Part shown: positions 36,115 through 48,180 of the stretch, one piece after another | Numbering within the stretch: position 1 is the stretch's first letter | Layout: every line of letters starts with the position of its first letter | Assembly (NCBI GenBank): GCA_018340805.1 | Contig: JACMZG010001908.1 | Coordinates: forward strand, 39,053,758-39,117,757 | DNA: 64,000 bases | Source of the DNA: Microvelia longipes | Taxonomy: Eukaryota > Arthropoda > Insecta > Hemiptera > Veliidae | Direction: 5' to 3' | Made by a program: the position numbers and the translations under genes | Notes under the pieces: model-generated | Told to the model about the DNA's origin: nothing | The model's input: only the letters and a program-made list of their open reading frames with translations | The model's database searches: none

Positions 36115-39100
36115 TTTCTGCCTTATGGTTTAGAGAGCAGGAAAGCCTGGTATGGCTGTGGGACACGTGTTGTCTCTAAAGCTAGAGAACTTAGTGTAAA
36201 AATTCACGGCTCTTCATTGGATTAAACGTAAATGCACTAGGACTATCTTCTATCTAAGGGAGTCAGCAAAATGGGCCTAACAATGCGGCCTACTTGCTAG
36301 GTGCGGTCTATCACCTCTCCCTAATTACTATCGCTAAACTGGGTTTGTTTTTGCACCCTTGACATTGATTTTGAAGTATGTTATTGGTAATTCGAAAAAA
36401 TGAAGGGTCCACGAAATTAATTACAGTATTTAGCACACAGCTCGAATTTTAGATTCTGATAATTGCTTGAGAAAGAATTCATACTGCTAAACCTTACCAT
36501 AAGACTGTACACAAGGTGGTTCTTAATTTGCCTGAACTTTGTTAAACATACTTAATAATGCGTGTGGTCCTGGACCTATACTATCTTAGCACCAATCATC
36601 AGTTTACAATTGTAAAAAATATCTTTTATTAAACCTCTATTAAGAATCATAAACGTCCAAACTAAGAGTACATTTTTTTCTTTCGATTGTCCAGATAAAA
36701 TAGATGTTATAAAGACATTATTTTCTAGATAAAGGGATTTCTAGAAAAAGTAGTGGTCAATAGGATTCTAGTCAGAAAGTCGTTAAGACAAACTTTTACA
36801 AACTAAATCAGTGATTTGACAGATTTTGTTTAGCGTGAAACCAGAGTTTCCTTTTCATATGCTTTTCTATTCAAACTATTGTTATCAATGCCTTGTTTAC
36901 TATAAAATAAAAGATGTTTTATTTCCAAAGATATTTGATGTTTATATTTGTGTGTAATTATGAAGATTTATAGGTTTTTTTTTTAGAATCTGAGCTAGAA
37001 TGACACAAATAGATTTTTTTAGGTTGGTAGTCCTGACTAGTAAAAATCTTTTACACTGTGTAACAAGTATTCAAATAGTCAAAGCAGAAAGGATCAGGTA
37101 TAGCAGCTGCCAGGATGCATAAAACCTCCAGGACAATAAAATCCTTAAAACCTTATTTTATAATAAGGATTTTTTCCTCAAGACCTCACACAATTATAAG
37201 ACCCACCCCCCTTCTTATTATCCTCAAAGTTTACGGATTTTTCTTTATTTATATTTAGCTTTTAAAACCATTCTTGACTTTTATAATCGTATTTTTATAA
37301 AAAAAAAAAAATCATTCAAGATATCTTAGTAAAAAAGTGACAACCATTCAGAATATGTGGATGACCAAATTTTTTTATGTTATAATACCCTTGTTAAAAA
37401 ATAAACAAATAAATAAAAGTTTTGGCATCTTGCATTCTTTTGTGATTGAGTACTCAAAATGTGTTTCCTGCCACCTACTTCTTACACAACGTACAAAATG
37501 TACCATTTTTTGCATCTTATGTTACAGCTAAATGTCAAACATAAGAAAATTTACGTTATCCCGTGTTGGAAAAGGAAAAAAATGCAACAAGCTAGATTTT
37601 TCTTTATTATAATCAATAAATTCATGTTAACATGAAGTTTTAAACTTTAACCAAAAATGGAGCTTACTTTTTTTTATTAAATAATAAATAAATAATTGTT
37701 AAACATAATTTAAAAATGCTTATGAATGAAACTTAAAGAAAAAATATGAAAATTTAAATAATAAATAACGAAATCATGAAAATGATTACTATCTTACAAT
37801 GAATACTTGTAACTTGGAAATCATAAACATGACTTCACATTGTTTATTGCTAAAGTTAAAAGAAGTATACATGGAATGTGATACAATTTTTTGAGAAATG
37901 GTTTTTAGCATGTTAACGCCCACAACTGTGTCTTCTGGTAAAAAATATCACTTATAAATCATTACAATGCTACTAAAAGAATGAAAAATAAATAAAAAAA
38001 ATGTTCATAAAAACTTGTAAAACAGAATTTGAAAAAAATATGAAGTTTTTTTCCTGAATGACATTTTATACAGAAGGTACAGTTTCATCGCCTTAGCATA
38101 ACGATAAAAAATAAACATCTTATATGATATATATTTTAAATTTATAAACGTATTAAGTTCAACGCTGTGAGTTATTGGACAAACAACACCATCTCAGCTC
38201 ACAAATTTATAATTAATTCGTGACTGTGTTTAAAAAAAAATGTAAAGATTATTCATATAAATTGTCACTACATGTTATAATGTAACAAGGTAAGGAAACT
38301 ATAAAAAACACGTGTTATATCATATCTTAAAATTATTAAAAAATATAAATAATAAGAAGGAAAGAAGGTTAATAAATGACTCAGAGAGATTTGCGACTTC
38401 CTTTTCTACATTTAAAAGCATGAGATGAATAAATGAAAAGGATTAAAATAAGGATCAGGATAAATCTTAAGATGTATGTTTTTTAATTTTCAAAGAGCAA
38501 CTTGTAACATCTTGTCTCGGAGCTAAACAAAACCAGGACCAATTAATAAAATGGAAATGGTACGGTAACGATTTGTACTTTTGCATTCTCATCATTAATT
38601 AGATCTTATATTTTATTTTGCTTTTCTTATTTTAGTTTGAAATAAGTGTGTAAATAAGGTTATAATTTATTAGAAGAAGTTTCACACATGTAAATGTAGG
38701 ATCGTAGAAAAGGCTTTCTTAGCGTGTTAAGTTTAATAGCTCTGTTTTATTTGAGATATTTTTAAGAGCCGGACATTATACAAGAGTAAAAACATATTTC
38801 AGGTACATAGCTCTAATATTTTTTTAGCGAATTTCCTAAGTACAACTGAGCTAATGAAATTGTAGTTATAAACGGAGAGGGGATTTAGGAAAGGGGTTCT
38901 TACTATATTAACAACACCACTAAAAGAAGGCGACGGCTTAGCTTACTTAGTTGACTTGAATCTGTGCTTATAGTACATCTTGTTTAGGAGTCCGTCTTGC
39001 AATCGAATCATTAGAGGCAAACACTGTTAAGGAATTAGATATAAACAAATTTCTTATTGAATTTGAAATAATTAGTGTGCAATTTAGTCATGCTATATTC

Positions 39101-39715
39101 TCTGTATACCTCACACTCGCTCGTACTGTTAATTATTTAAAAGTCAAAAACATACTTAAAAATCAAATTTAATGTAGAGAGATGTTGATTTAGATTCATT
39201 AGACCATTTCTTCCAAAAAGAAAATAGTATAGGCAATCACTTTTTAAGCCATTAGCACACTAATCAATTGAAAAATTACTGGTATCAAAAGTAGTGTAAA
39301 CTTGATCACATAAAAGTACTATCAGCTGTTGAAATACTTGATTGTTAATAAGTTTGTGTGTCTTTAAAATAAAACCGAAACAATAAAAGTAAAATTTACT
39401 TTAAATAATTAACTAAACTAATAAGTAGAAATGTGGTGTAGTATTATTTCTTATGTCTTATATAAAAGTCTGCAATGGAATAACGAGTACCGTAACGATT
39501 TATCTTTGGTGTCAGATCACCGTTTTGAAGTCAACACTCGTATATATTATGCACTTACTTTGAGTAAATTTCCACTATTTTACAGATAACTCACACCAAA
39601 TTTGTATCGGAACTCAGATCAGCACTCCTAACAGGTCATACATCTCTTAACACTTTATTTAAAAGCTCAGTTAACCTAAACTATATAAGTTACGGTATAG
39701 CACATATTTTTTTTG
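36115..39715. other. Long AT-rich stretch without recognised gene
   Basis: Neither strand shows a frame above about 65 codons with recognisable content, and I see no RNA gene or clear repeat. A short GC-richer patch at 36130-36340 is unidentified. Confidence 0.45.
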
Positions 39716-39719
39716 ATTC

Positions 39720-40415
39720 TTTATGTCTATCATCAAACATCTATTTAATCAAGATTTCATTATGAAAGCAGAGTTATATATCAATAGTCATATTGTAAGT
39801 GACTGGTTTTACAACGCTTTGTTAAAGAATGATCGTTCTCAAAGTTTTGTTTTTTTATAAAGTATATGACGTGAAGAAATAGTTGTGTTATGCTGCGATA
39901 CCTTCAACAATCGAGCTTTTTGTAGAGTTTTAGCTAGGTTTTTGTAATGTGGCACCAGCATGTATGGATGGCACCTGTGCTCATATCATTCTGAGGACGC
40001 AGGAGTCTCTTTGACAATGTTCTGTATCTGTTAGAGTAAATAGAAGGATCTTAATATGAAAAGACTCCCAGAGAAGAGCGTTGGGTTGTTAGATGTGTAA
40101 ATGTTACCATGATTGGGTAATAAGGAAAGCTTGGTGTCTGTAAATGAGTCGATAGAACATATCACAGAGTGTATGATCTAAAGCAAGTTGTGTCAAATTA
40201 GACATTGTGGATTCTTTAAGTTCTAGTTTTACTACTCTGAAACCTTGTAAACTAACATTCTCTCAGTGTTTTGTGCAAATAGTTAGCGGACAATATTGAT
40301 AATTACAGGGTGATGTGACATGAATATTAAATCACTACACTCCTACATACACTACACATCCTTATACTATCAAAACACCTGTTGATCTAATAATAGCAAT
40401 ACAGGTTATGGAGAC
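39720..40415 (+). repeat. Dispersed repeat DR2, copy 2 (plus)
   Basis: The plus-strand partner of 33.81-34.44 kb. Shared words include GTGCAAATAGTTAGC, AATTACAGGGTGATGTGACA (one base shorter in the partner) and ACACCTGTTGATCTAATAAT. Function unknown. Confidence 0.7.
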
Positions 40416-42570
40416 TACAGTATTTAATAATAACTACATCAAATGAAATTCATTTAAATAAGTTTAGCTGAAGAAAAAAAATACATACAAGAAATTAAAT
40501 TTTACTTAAACTCATATAACATTTAATGAAAAGTGTGTATATGTGTGTATGTATATGTATACGTGTATGTATGTATATAGATGTATGTGTGTACGTATAT
40601 ATGTTTATGGTTGTATGTATGTGTATGCATGCATGTGTATATGTATGTATGTATAGGTATTATGCAAGTAAATAACTAGTTCTTGTAAAAAGTAAAGCAC
40701 ATGTTTTTTTATTTATTTTTTTCCCTCCATTCTTAGTTCTTTTAATGTATAGTATATTTTTTTCTTTTATGTAATAATATGAATTGCCAACTCCCCTAAA
40801 GTTTAAGCCATGGGGTATATGCTTTTTCCTTGTAAAACAATTGTATTTTTTTGTAATGTGTGATAAAGCATTTATTTATTTATTATCATTAATATTTAAT
40901 GGAAATGATATCAGAAAGACGATTTCACATAAAATCGTATAATTTTAATGGACATATTAGAAAGAAGATTTTACTTTAACTCATATAATACTTATTTCTT
41001 ATTATAACAGTATAATGTGTAATAAATGGTTATAGACAAAATTAAAAACGTTCAAAACACACTGCCAATAAGATCAAAAATGAATATATCTAAAATTTTG
41101 AAAAAAACAAACATAATTCTAATTATCTCTTATATTCATGCATAATGTAACCGTAAACAAAGTCGAAAGAAGAAGAAATTCAATGTCTAATAGAACTGTC
41201 TTTATCCCTAATGATTTTCGGATAAAAACTAATATAATATTCGTTAAGCGATAGAGATCGATAACTGAAATGGAATGAATATACCCAAGGTTGAAGATGG
41301 ATTGGGTTTATTGACGCTAAATTATAGATTTGCTTATTTGTTTCATGGCAGTTACGTTTCTTAGTATTTGATTGTATTCATGTTTTCATCATTTCAAAGA
41401 AACATTGTATTTTTATTATTTATTTGACGGTTTTGACTTTTATACTTTATTTTCTTTAATTTTCCGAATGTTATCGATTTAAGTTTTTTAATTTTTAATG
41501 TAGTTTTCAGAAGTGCATATAATCTAGTACATATGGAATGGAGACGAGGTTTCAATATATGGGTCTACCTCTGTACTGTCTCTCTTAATTTCCAATCAGT
41601 CCACACATAAGCTTCATCAGCCTGTGTTTAATAGATACTTGTGAATTGCATAGCTGAATAAGTTATCATTATATTTTTGAGTAATCACTTGTGCACTCTC
41701 CTCTGCCGTAACGTTACTTTGAAAATCCAATCTTTTATGACGTGAGATTTACTGTGCTTTCTATATTTTACCTGGAGGAGTCTCGAGAGTTATAGTTCTG
41801 GTGAGATTAATCTTATTATAGTTTTAATAAATTATATACGTCTGAAATCAATAAACTACTTGAAATTATGGTAAACACTGAGTTCTTAATACAAGAAGGA
41901 AATCTTTATATATATTGTGACCAGTTAACAATTGAGTATTAACTTAAACTCATCTGAATTTAAAAGTAAAATTAAGATATAGTGATGTTTTGTGCATAGA
42001 GAAGTGCTTACAAAATTTCATTTTAAAATTTCATTTTTACCGATTCTTGAAATCGAGGTGAGTATAACTTATTTAAAAATGGACTAACTCATTCCATAGA
42101 ACTATTGGACAAAAAATAGAGTATAGGTTTTGACTAATGAACATTATTGAATTGAAATTATTTCAATTTTTGACAATTAATAGATTACGGAAGATAACGG
42201 ACAAGCTTTTTTTAAATAATAAAGCAATTTTTTCGGTTAGTTTGGCTCTGAACAGACAAATGATTCTATTGATTCAAGTTAAATCTGTTTATTTATGAGT
42301 CAATATTAATATTGGTACACCACACTCAGTTATCGAAGAAACAGAAGTTCATAATTCCTTTCCGGTAGGTGACACCATGACAGGGCTTAAATTGTAGCTT
42401 TCATTGACCATTTCAGTTAAATTTTCAGATGATTTTAACAGTGAAAACGTCAGGATATTCAAGGTTTATAATAGTAATAAGATTTCCTAAAATAAAAAGC
42501 TTTTACTTTTAGTTCTATTTTAGCTTAGATTGGCGAATGATTTCGGGAAAGGAGAAATTAATTAAACTCA
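40416..42570. other. AT-rich stretch with TG-rich microsatellite
   Basis: 40532-40657 is an irregular (TGTA/TGTG)n microsatellite. The rest shows no gene. A CTGATGA word on the minus strand near 41613 does not have hammerhead helices around it. Confidence 0.5.
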
Positions 42571-42578
42571 CAAAATTT

Positions 42579-42640
42579 GTATATCATTTGATACTACCGA
42601 GTTTTGCAAAACATGAAGTTGACGCAATAAATTGTCCTTC
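42579..42640 (+). repeat. Short dispersed repeat DR3, copy 2
   Basis: Matches 19647-19710 through ATCATTTGATACTACCG, AACATGAA and GTTGAC(A/G)CAA. Confidence 0.55.
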
Positions 42641-42723
42641 CTCGCCTCACTACTTAATTACTTAAAAGTAATTGAGGCCTTCCAGCTTGTTGTTAGAATT
42701 GTCAACAATATTCGACTTCTATT

Positions 42724-42806
42724 ATTTCCTAGCAGATGATCAGGATCATCTGCTAGGAAATTTTAGAATTTTAATTTTAGAACCGTGGGTGTATCAGGAT
42801 ACACCC
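42724..42806. repeat. Two adjacent perfect palindromes with identical centres
   Basis: 18-bp arms ATTTCCTAGCAGATGATC (42724-42741) and their complement (42744-42761) enclose AG. Twenty-six bases on, 9-bp arms GGGTGTATC (42787-42795) and GATACACCC (42798-42806) also enclose AG. Both palindromes share the centre ATCAGGAT. Confidence 0.9.
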
Positions 42807-43202
42807 GAGGTTTCCCCTTCTTCTTATACACCCAAGATTGCACCGTTGATTTCTAAAGCCACCAACTCAATTGTAAATTTGTAGGAAGTGGACTACTTTC
42901 TTGTTGGTTTTTTTAAAAGTTTGAAAACTTTACAACCTATCGTGTCCATAATGTACATTACACTACCAACGCAAGTAAAATTAATACTGTCTCTCCAATC
43001 AAGCAGAAACCCGATTGGTAGCCAATTGGTTAAAATCCCTCACGCTGTTTAAATCCTTAAAATCCTTATGTCAAATAAATTCTATCTCAGGGTACACTGA
43101 AGATTTTCCTCGCCACATTAGATCGCCCATCCTCAATACTTGGGACTCGTTTATCTACACCTCGTTTATCCTCAGGTAGTAAATACAATAGTTTTATTTC
43201 AA

Positions 43203-43252
43203 GCGGTCACCCATCCAGACACTGACCTCTCTTGATGCTGCTTTACTTTTAC
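43203..43252 (-). ncRNA. 5S rRNA-like internal promoter segment in DR1
   Basis: On the minus strand: AAAGTAAAGCAGCATCAAG, variable bases, then CTGGATGGGTGACCGCT. Box C is kept exactly as in the 8.0-kb copy; box A is more degraded (GTAAAGCAG). Confidence 0.6.
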
Positions 43253-43544
43253 TATACGACAAAAACCATATAATATACCTGCCGTGTTGAAACAAAACAT
43301 TGTGGTACTAATTTTATTACGTAAAAGGAACACTTATTGGCCTTTCAACAGAATTAGATTATTTTCTTTTTTTTTTTTTTTTCAATTTATTAAAATCCGT
43401 ATACAAGTCATTCGATAAAAAATTATAAAATAAAATTAATAAAAATTAATAAAATCTATAAAACTAATGCTAATGCTGATAATGTGATAAAACATACCAC
43501 GTGTTGGTCTCATATATGTCTACGTGAGAGCTAAATCTCAAACC

Positions 43545-43935
43545 AATAACAAATTTAAATAAGTTGAGCTGTGGAGTCAATCAATAAAAGGAATTGAAAG
43601 AAACAGTCTCTCCACTGATTTTAAAGATAATTTATAGACAGAGCAGCTTTCAGTTTAACAAACCATCACATCAGTGCCTAACCAACCAAAAGTACAAACC
43701 AAAATAATTACAAAAAATCAAAAGAAAACGCTACTAATAGAATAACAATAACACAGCAATACTCTAAAAGTACAAAATAAATATAAAATAATAATCATAA
43801 ATAAATAGATAACATAAATAAGCCAATATATAAAATAATTGAAAAAATGATATAATATAAAATCAGTAATATAAAGTACAATCTTTAAAATCAGTGGAGA
43901 GAATGTTTCTTTCAATTCCTTTTAATAACAAATTT
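43545..43935 (-). mobile_element. Hairpin element HE2 with 12-bp TSD and hammerhead-like core
   Basis: AATAACAAATTT at 43545-43556 and 43924-43935 flanks a 367-bp insert. Its inverted arms (43586-43629 and 43881-43923) share GAATTGAAAGAAAC and TCTCTCCACTGATTTTAAAG with their complements. The left end (GAGCTGTGGAGTCAATC) and arm sequence match HE1 at 30.8 kb. The interior core is in the opposite orientation to HE1 relative to the shared left end and contains extra AT-rich sequence. It is nested inside a DR1 copy. Confidence 0.85.
43635..43681 (-). ncRNA. Hammerhead-ribozyme-like core (candidate 2)
   Basis: On the minus strand CTGATGTGA (43666-43674) carries two extra bases relative to CTGATGA. 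Helix II is GGTTT/AAACT, then GAAA (43648-43651), GCTGC in place of the GCGC of candidate 1, and TC at 43641-43642. Helix I pairs TTAGGCA with TGTCTA (six pairs, one wobble). Helix I and II sequences differ from candidate 1 but still pair, which supports a selected RNA fold in the family ancestor. The insertion in the core means this copy is probably inactive. Confidence 0.5.
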
Positions 43936-44235
43936 GTTCGCGTTAAATGAATTTTAGACATTTTTGCTTAGTCGTTATTAGTCTTTAAACAAATATTATA
44001 CGAATAGCTTTACTGGGCTTAAGGATTAGTCATTGGTTACCACATTCAAAAACTCTCTAGCAAAACACTGGATATACGATGATAACAGACGAAAATTTGT
44101 GAAAAACCAATTAGGAGGTCTTAAAACACCTGAAACTGATGGTTCCGGTAACATCCTGATTTCTGAATTTTTGCAAATACAATACTTTTCCTATATGCCA
44201 ACGGTATTAATGAGGAAAAGTAAAAATAATTAAAC

Positions 44236-45475
44236 CAAGCGAGGAAGAATTTCAACTTCGTTATATCTTTCTACAATATTGTTAGGTTAGTTCCTTATTT
44301 CCATAATAAGTTAGGAAATAACTTTTTAATTGAAACCAGTTTGCATTTCCAATTTTTTTGAATTTTCTAACTTTGTAAGACTAAAATTACTCTCGTATAA
44401 GAACTTCATAATACAGTCAATCAAATAATAATATCTTACTCGTGTGTGAATTTACTAATTTTTAGCCGTGATAAAACGAAAAACAAGATTTAAACATTTT
44501 CGAATACTTAATTAAACATTTTTTAATTTTAATAACTAAAATACCTTTAACTCCAACAACAAAATTGATTAACAATTTTAAAAATTTAAAATTAATCTTA
44601 AAATTTTTCGAGACTTTAATTAAATGATAACATGCACACTATATTTTTCTTGTACGTTACTCCAGTATTTTATTTATTTACATTCTAACATTACAAAATA
44701 ACATACCTATACTTTATTATAACAAGGTATTTTTTTGCTAAAATTAATAAGTTTACAAAGTGTCTACACTGTTAGACAAAGAACAATTAAGCAATATAAT
44801 TATTGGGTTAAAACTTTAATATAGGCATTTCGTGTCTAGTTATTTTTGTTGGTATTTAATTTTTTATGTTTTTCATTTATCTGTTTTAATTTTCATTGCT
44901 ATAAAAGAAGCTTGAAATTTTTGCATTACGAATACTTTTATTACCTATATTCATGATACTAATACAGGTTCAATGTACAGACTAAAATTATTTTTTGGTC
45001 AAATTAAACACAGTGTCTGCCTATTTGAAAAACATTATTGTCTCAGTGTGGATGGAAGGTGATGCCGAATTAATTATTTTCGGAAATAAAAATAATGCTA
45101 CTATTGGTCTATAAAACAATTTATAGTAACAATTTATGACGAAATTTAAAAAAATAAATTGATGATTTTTATGGGAATTGCTGTATTATTTCATGATAAT
45201 ATATAGTGGTTCATTCATTACTATTACTCTATAATAAAGGCGCTAACGTCAATGAGTCCTATCGAAAAAATGCACCTCCCTTCTTCCCCCCTATAATACC
45301 CAAAGCTCATAAGCTCATTGTTTTCTTTTAAAATTGGCTAAAATTGAAGAGTAAGGCTCAACTGAAGTATACGATATTTAGTTTAAAAGTTATGCCCCAT
45401 ATAAAAGAAAAAAATGACTCAGTTTTTTGTGGCATAATGCCTCGATATTAGCGAATTATCAAATACATTAGTAGA
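44236..45475. other. AT-rich stretch without recognised gene
   Basis: No gene or repeat recognised. Confidence 0.45.
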
Positions 45476-45479
45476 AAAC

Positions 45480-45799
45480 AAAATTATGTGTGTAAATCGA
45501 AAAAAATCAGAGTTAATAATGTTAACTGCATTAAACATCATCTATGTGTTTTTACCTAAGTAGTATTAGGCATGCCAATTATAGCCTGACATTAAAACAT
45601 TTTCGGGATTGGTACATTTTTAAAGTTTTTGCTGAGTCATTATTAGTGAAATAATGGCGTCATAAATATTTCATAAATAATAGAGATTAGGAAATTTAAA
45701 AGGCCGATTTTCGTATCAAGTTTCAATTAGATTCGATAAAAGCGTTGGTGTATGAACAAAATCTCGTACATACAAACACGCAGACACACACATTATATA

Positions 45800-45857
<58 letters not shown>
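45480..45857 (-). repeat. Diverged DR1 middle part ending in (TA)n
   Basis: TGAGTCATTATTAGTG and ATGGCGTCATAAA at 45640-45670 match the DR1 middle in minus orientation. The CA/GT-rich position of DR1 is followed by a (TA)n tract at 45793-45857. Confidence 0.5.
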
Positions 45858-45858
<1 letters not shown>

Positions 45859-47620
45859 TGAGTCCGCCCCTTTCAAACGTAACTTACTACCTTAATAACG
45901 CTAACATCCCAACTTCATTTTCTTCAGAAATTCGCTAAAAAGCGCCTCGCTGCGAAGCAAGCAGTTTTTTGATAAAAGCATACTTTTAATAAATTAAGTA
46001 GAAAGGCTAAGTTGCTTATTTGGAACCAAGCTAAAGTAGTTTAATTATTTTTTTATGTATTTATTTATTTTATAGTTGTGCCATATAACTTACATGTTAA
46101 ATTTCATTTAAAAAATTGCATGTTGTGTAAAAACAGTAATTTGCCTAGTTTACTAGGTTATATTCTTTAATAACAATGACTAATGTTTATTTTTTTTTGT
46201 AAATACATTTATATTTTAGTTTAATCATCGTGATATGTTGTAGTTAAAATATAAAAATCACTTTAATTATGATTATTTTAAATTACTCATGTATATATGT
46301 AAGTTCATATTGTTATTTGTTTTCATTCCTTCATTGCAAAGTTTTAAAAATAATCTTATTTTAGTTATCTTTTCATTATTATAAAAAATAAGTTTTATTT
46401 AATCTTAATCATAGATATTTTAAATAATACATAACTTTTGATAAAAAAAACGTATTGGCAAAGAAAGTATAAAGGGATTACATCATGTTTCACAAGTACA
46501 AGCACAATACTATCGTAGTTTACTCGACAACCAGTATCTAGTAAGAAAATAAGTTGTAGATATGTGTAAGTCAGTAGCTTGAAGGTTTTTCCATATTAGA
46601 TCCGTGTTAGTAAAGGGCCGTAGGCTAACTTAACACTTGTATGGTATCTCAGCCCTTTATACTACATACATCTAACTGGCGCCTTTGTTTATTACGTAAT
46701 AAACAAAACAACAAGTAATTGTACATAATACTCTACACAACAGCAAGTATATAACATGTTTTGATGATGAATATTTCATTTTAAAAAAATGTATTTACGA
46801 AGTCTTTTCAGAGTTTGCTGAGTCAGGCTATTCAATATTTTGTATATGTATTTGGTTTATCCCAACAAAATGTATGCACAATCAAATTTTCGGTAAATGA
46901 AGTTAAAAAAAGTGTATTTTACTACTTAAAATAAAACTATTCAAGCAAATGTTTCCTTTTGTAGAGAGGCATAAATTAAATGTTGAAATGAAATGCGTGA
47001 TGCTGCTAAGATTGCGATGACTTGTCAAAAATAAACTTACCATGAATCATAATAGAAGACTTAGTGAAATTATTACAAGAGGAGCCCTGTCGGTTGAAAG
47101 ATAAAATTTTTATAAATTTACCTAAACACTTCAACTATTAATATAATCAAATAAACAGGACAAAATTACAGAAACTCATGTAGTAGAACGTTAAAAATGC
47201 TAAACAATACACAATGTGTGAAAAGTAGATGACAATTGATTTATCATAACCTAAACTCACTCTTAGAGGAGGTTTCAATGTGGTTACACAGAGCCCCTGA
47301 GAGCCCCATGAACATGTTTCAAGCCATTTAATGTATAGAGATAGGCTATGTACCTTCAAGTAATATATTTTCTTTGAATAAAGAACTTACTGACCCCCCA
47401 AACGTTTTAAGAGATAGATAAATGGACGAATTATAGAAAAACGGATTCTTCTGAATTAGTAGTAGTTTTATTGTGGGGGGTAGTCAATTATAAAATATAT
47501 TATATATATTTTTCTTTGTTTACTTTAATTTGCGTAGAGGCTTTGAAGTAAAAGTTTACTGCAGGTGGAGGGATGTAAAGTAAATGTTTTATCGTCTTAG
47601 CAATAAATTCGGTGTGAAGA
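45858..47620. other. AT-rich stretch without recognised gene
   Basis: No gene recognised. At about 46612-46667 AGTAAAGGGC and GCCCTTTATACT form a short inverted repeat. The 70-codon minus frame at 47147-47359 has no known motif. Confidence 0.45.
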
Positions 47621-47624
47621 TTTA

Positions 47625-47780
47625 GGTCTTCCCGTGGTGACCGTGTCAATGTAGATTAAGAATCCGACGTTTCGCTTCCACTGAGGGAGACATCTTCAGG
47701 GATGTAGGACATCATGGATAAAAACAAATGTCAAAAGTCAATGTCGGATTCTTCATCTACATTGACACCACCGGAAGACC
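47625..47780 (-). mobile_element. Fold-back element FB1 with hammerhead-like core
   Basis: Inverted arms of about 40 bp (47625-47667 and 47743-47780) share GGTCTTCC, TGTCAATGTAGAT and AAGAATCCGAC with their complements. The 75-bp centre holds a hammerhead-like core on the minus strand. No TSD was resolved and there is no coding. Confidence 0.75.
47662..47703 (-). ncRNA. Hammerhead-ribozyme-like core (candidate 3)
   Basis: On the minus strand CTGAAGA (47693-47699, fits CUGANGA) is followed by an imperfect helix II, GAAA (47670-47673), self-complementary CG, and TC (47666-47667). Helix I is ATCC/GGAT (47700-47703 with 47662-47665). The GAAA-CG-TC end is the extreme short-helix-III form that works best as a dimer. 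An alternative long fold with the element arms competes with it. Confidence 0.5.
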
Positions 47781-47959
47781 GCGGAAAATGCATCCAGATC
47801 TTACTATAAAATACTACAACTACTCGAAAGTGAAATATACTTTTTTTAACCCTTCGGACTTGTGTTTCTGTCTATGCGGAGTTATTATAGAGGTTTAAGA
47901 TCTAACTCTTTGGCCACCTTGAGCTGAGGTTCTTAAAATTTCAGTATTTATAGTGAACT

Positions 47960-48180
47960 TTAACATACCACGGAGGTCTGGGGTTCTGGTTCGGATCCCA
48001 GGTGCTCTCAGTTTAAATAAGTTTAATGAATAAATATAGTGTTGCAAGTTTTAGAATTAACTTGGAGTGTAGTGGTTGGCACTACCACCTGAGGTAGTTC
48101 CTGCAGGGGTTATCACTGATGAGCCGCAAGGCTCTAAACGAGCATTACTATTTTTAGAATTGTTATTATTATTATAAGAT
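47960..48180 (+). repeat. Possible SINE-like fragment with (TTA)n tail
   Basis: A box B-like GGTTCGGATCC inside a short T-arm-like stem lies near 47990-48000. Downstream is a GTGTAGTGGTTGGCAC word, a stable GAGCC-GCAA-GGCTC hairpin after CACTGAT, and a terminal TTATTATTATTATAA tail. Box order is not that of a tRNA head, so the call is weak. Confidence 0.3.

Larger units (their letters stand above)
43080..44235 (-). repeat. DR1 dispersed repeat, copy split by hairpin element
   Basis: On the minus strand it begins near 44235 (TACTTTTCCTC, CGGTTTC-like word, TTTCAGGTGTTTTAAGACC). It is interrupted at 43557-43923 by the HE2 element, then continues through CTCATTATCAGCATTAG-like sequence and a poly-T to the 5S-like segment at 43203-43252 and the tail. 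Insertion into it makes this DR1 copy older than HE2. Confidence 0.7.

Noticed and set aside
41605..41640. Minus-strand CTGATGA word followed later by GGAAA
   Set aside because: No helix II pairing between them.
42672..42884. 70-codon frame over the twin palindromes
   Set aside because: Frame is a by-product of the palindromic sequence; no motif.
48114..48146. CTGATGA followed by a GCC-GCAA-GGC hairpin, suggestive of another hammerhead
   Set aside because: The required GAAA is replaced by TCTAAAC and no helix I or III is evident.
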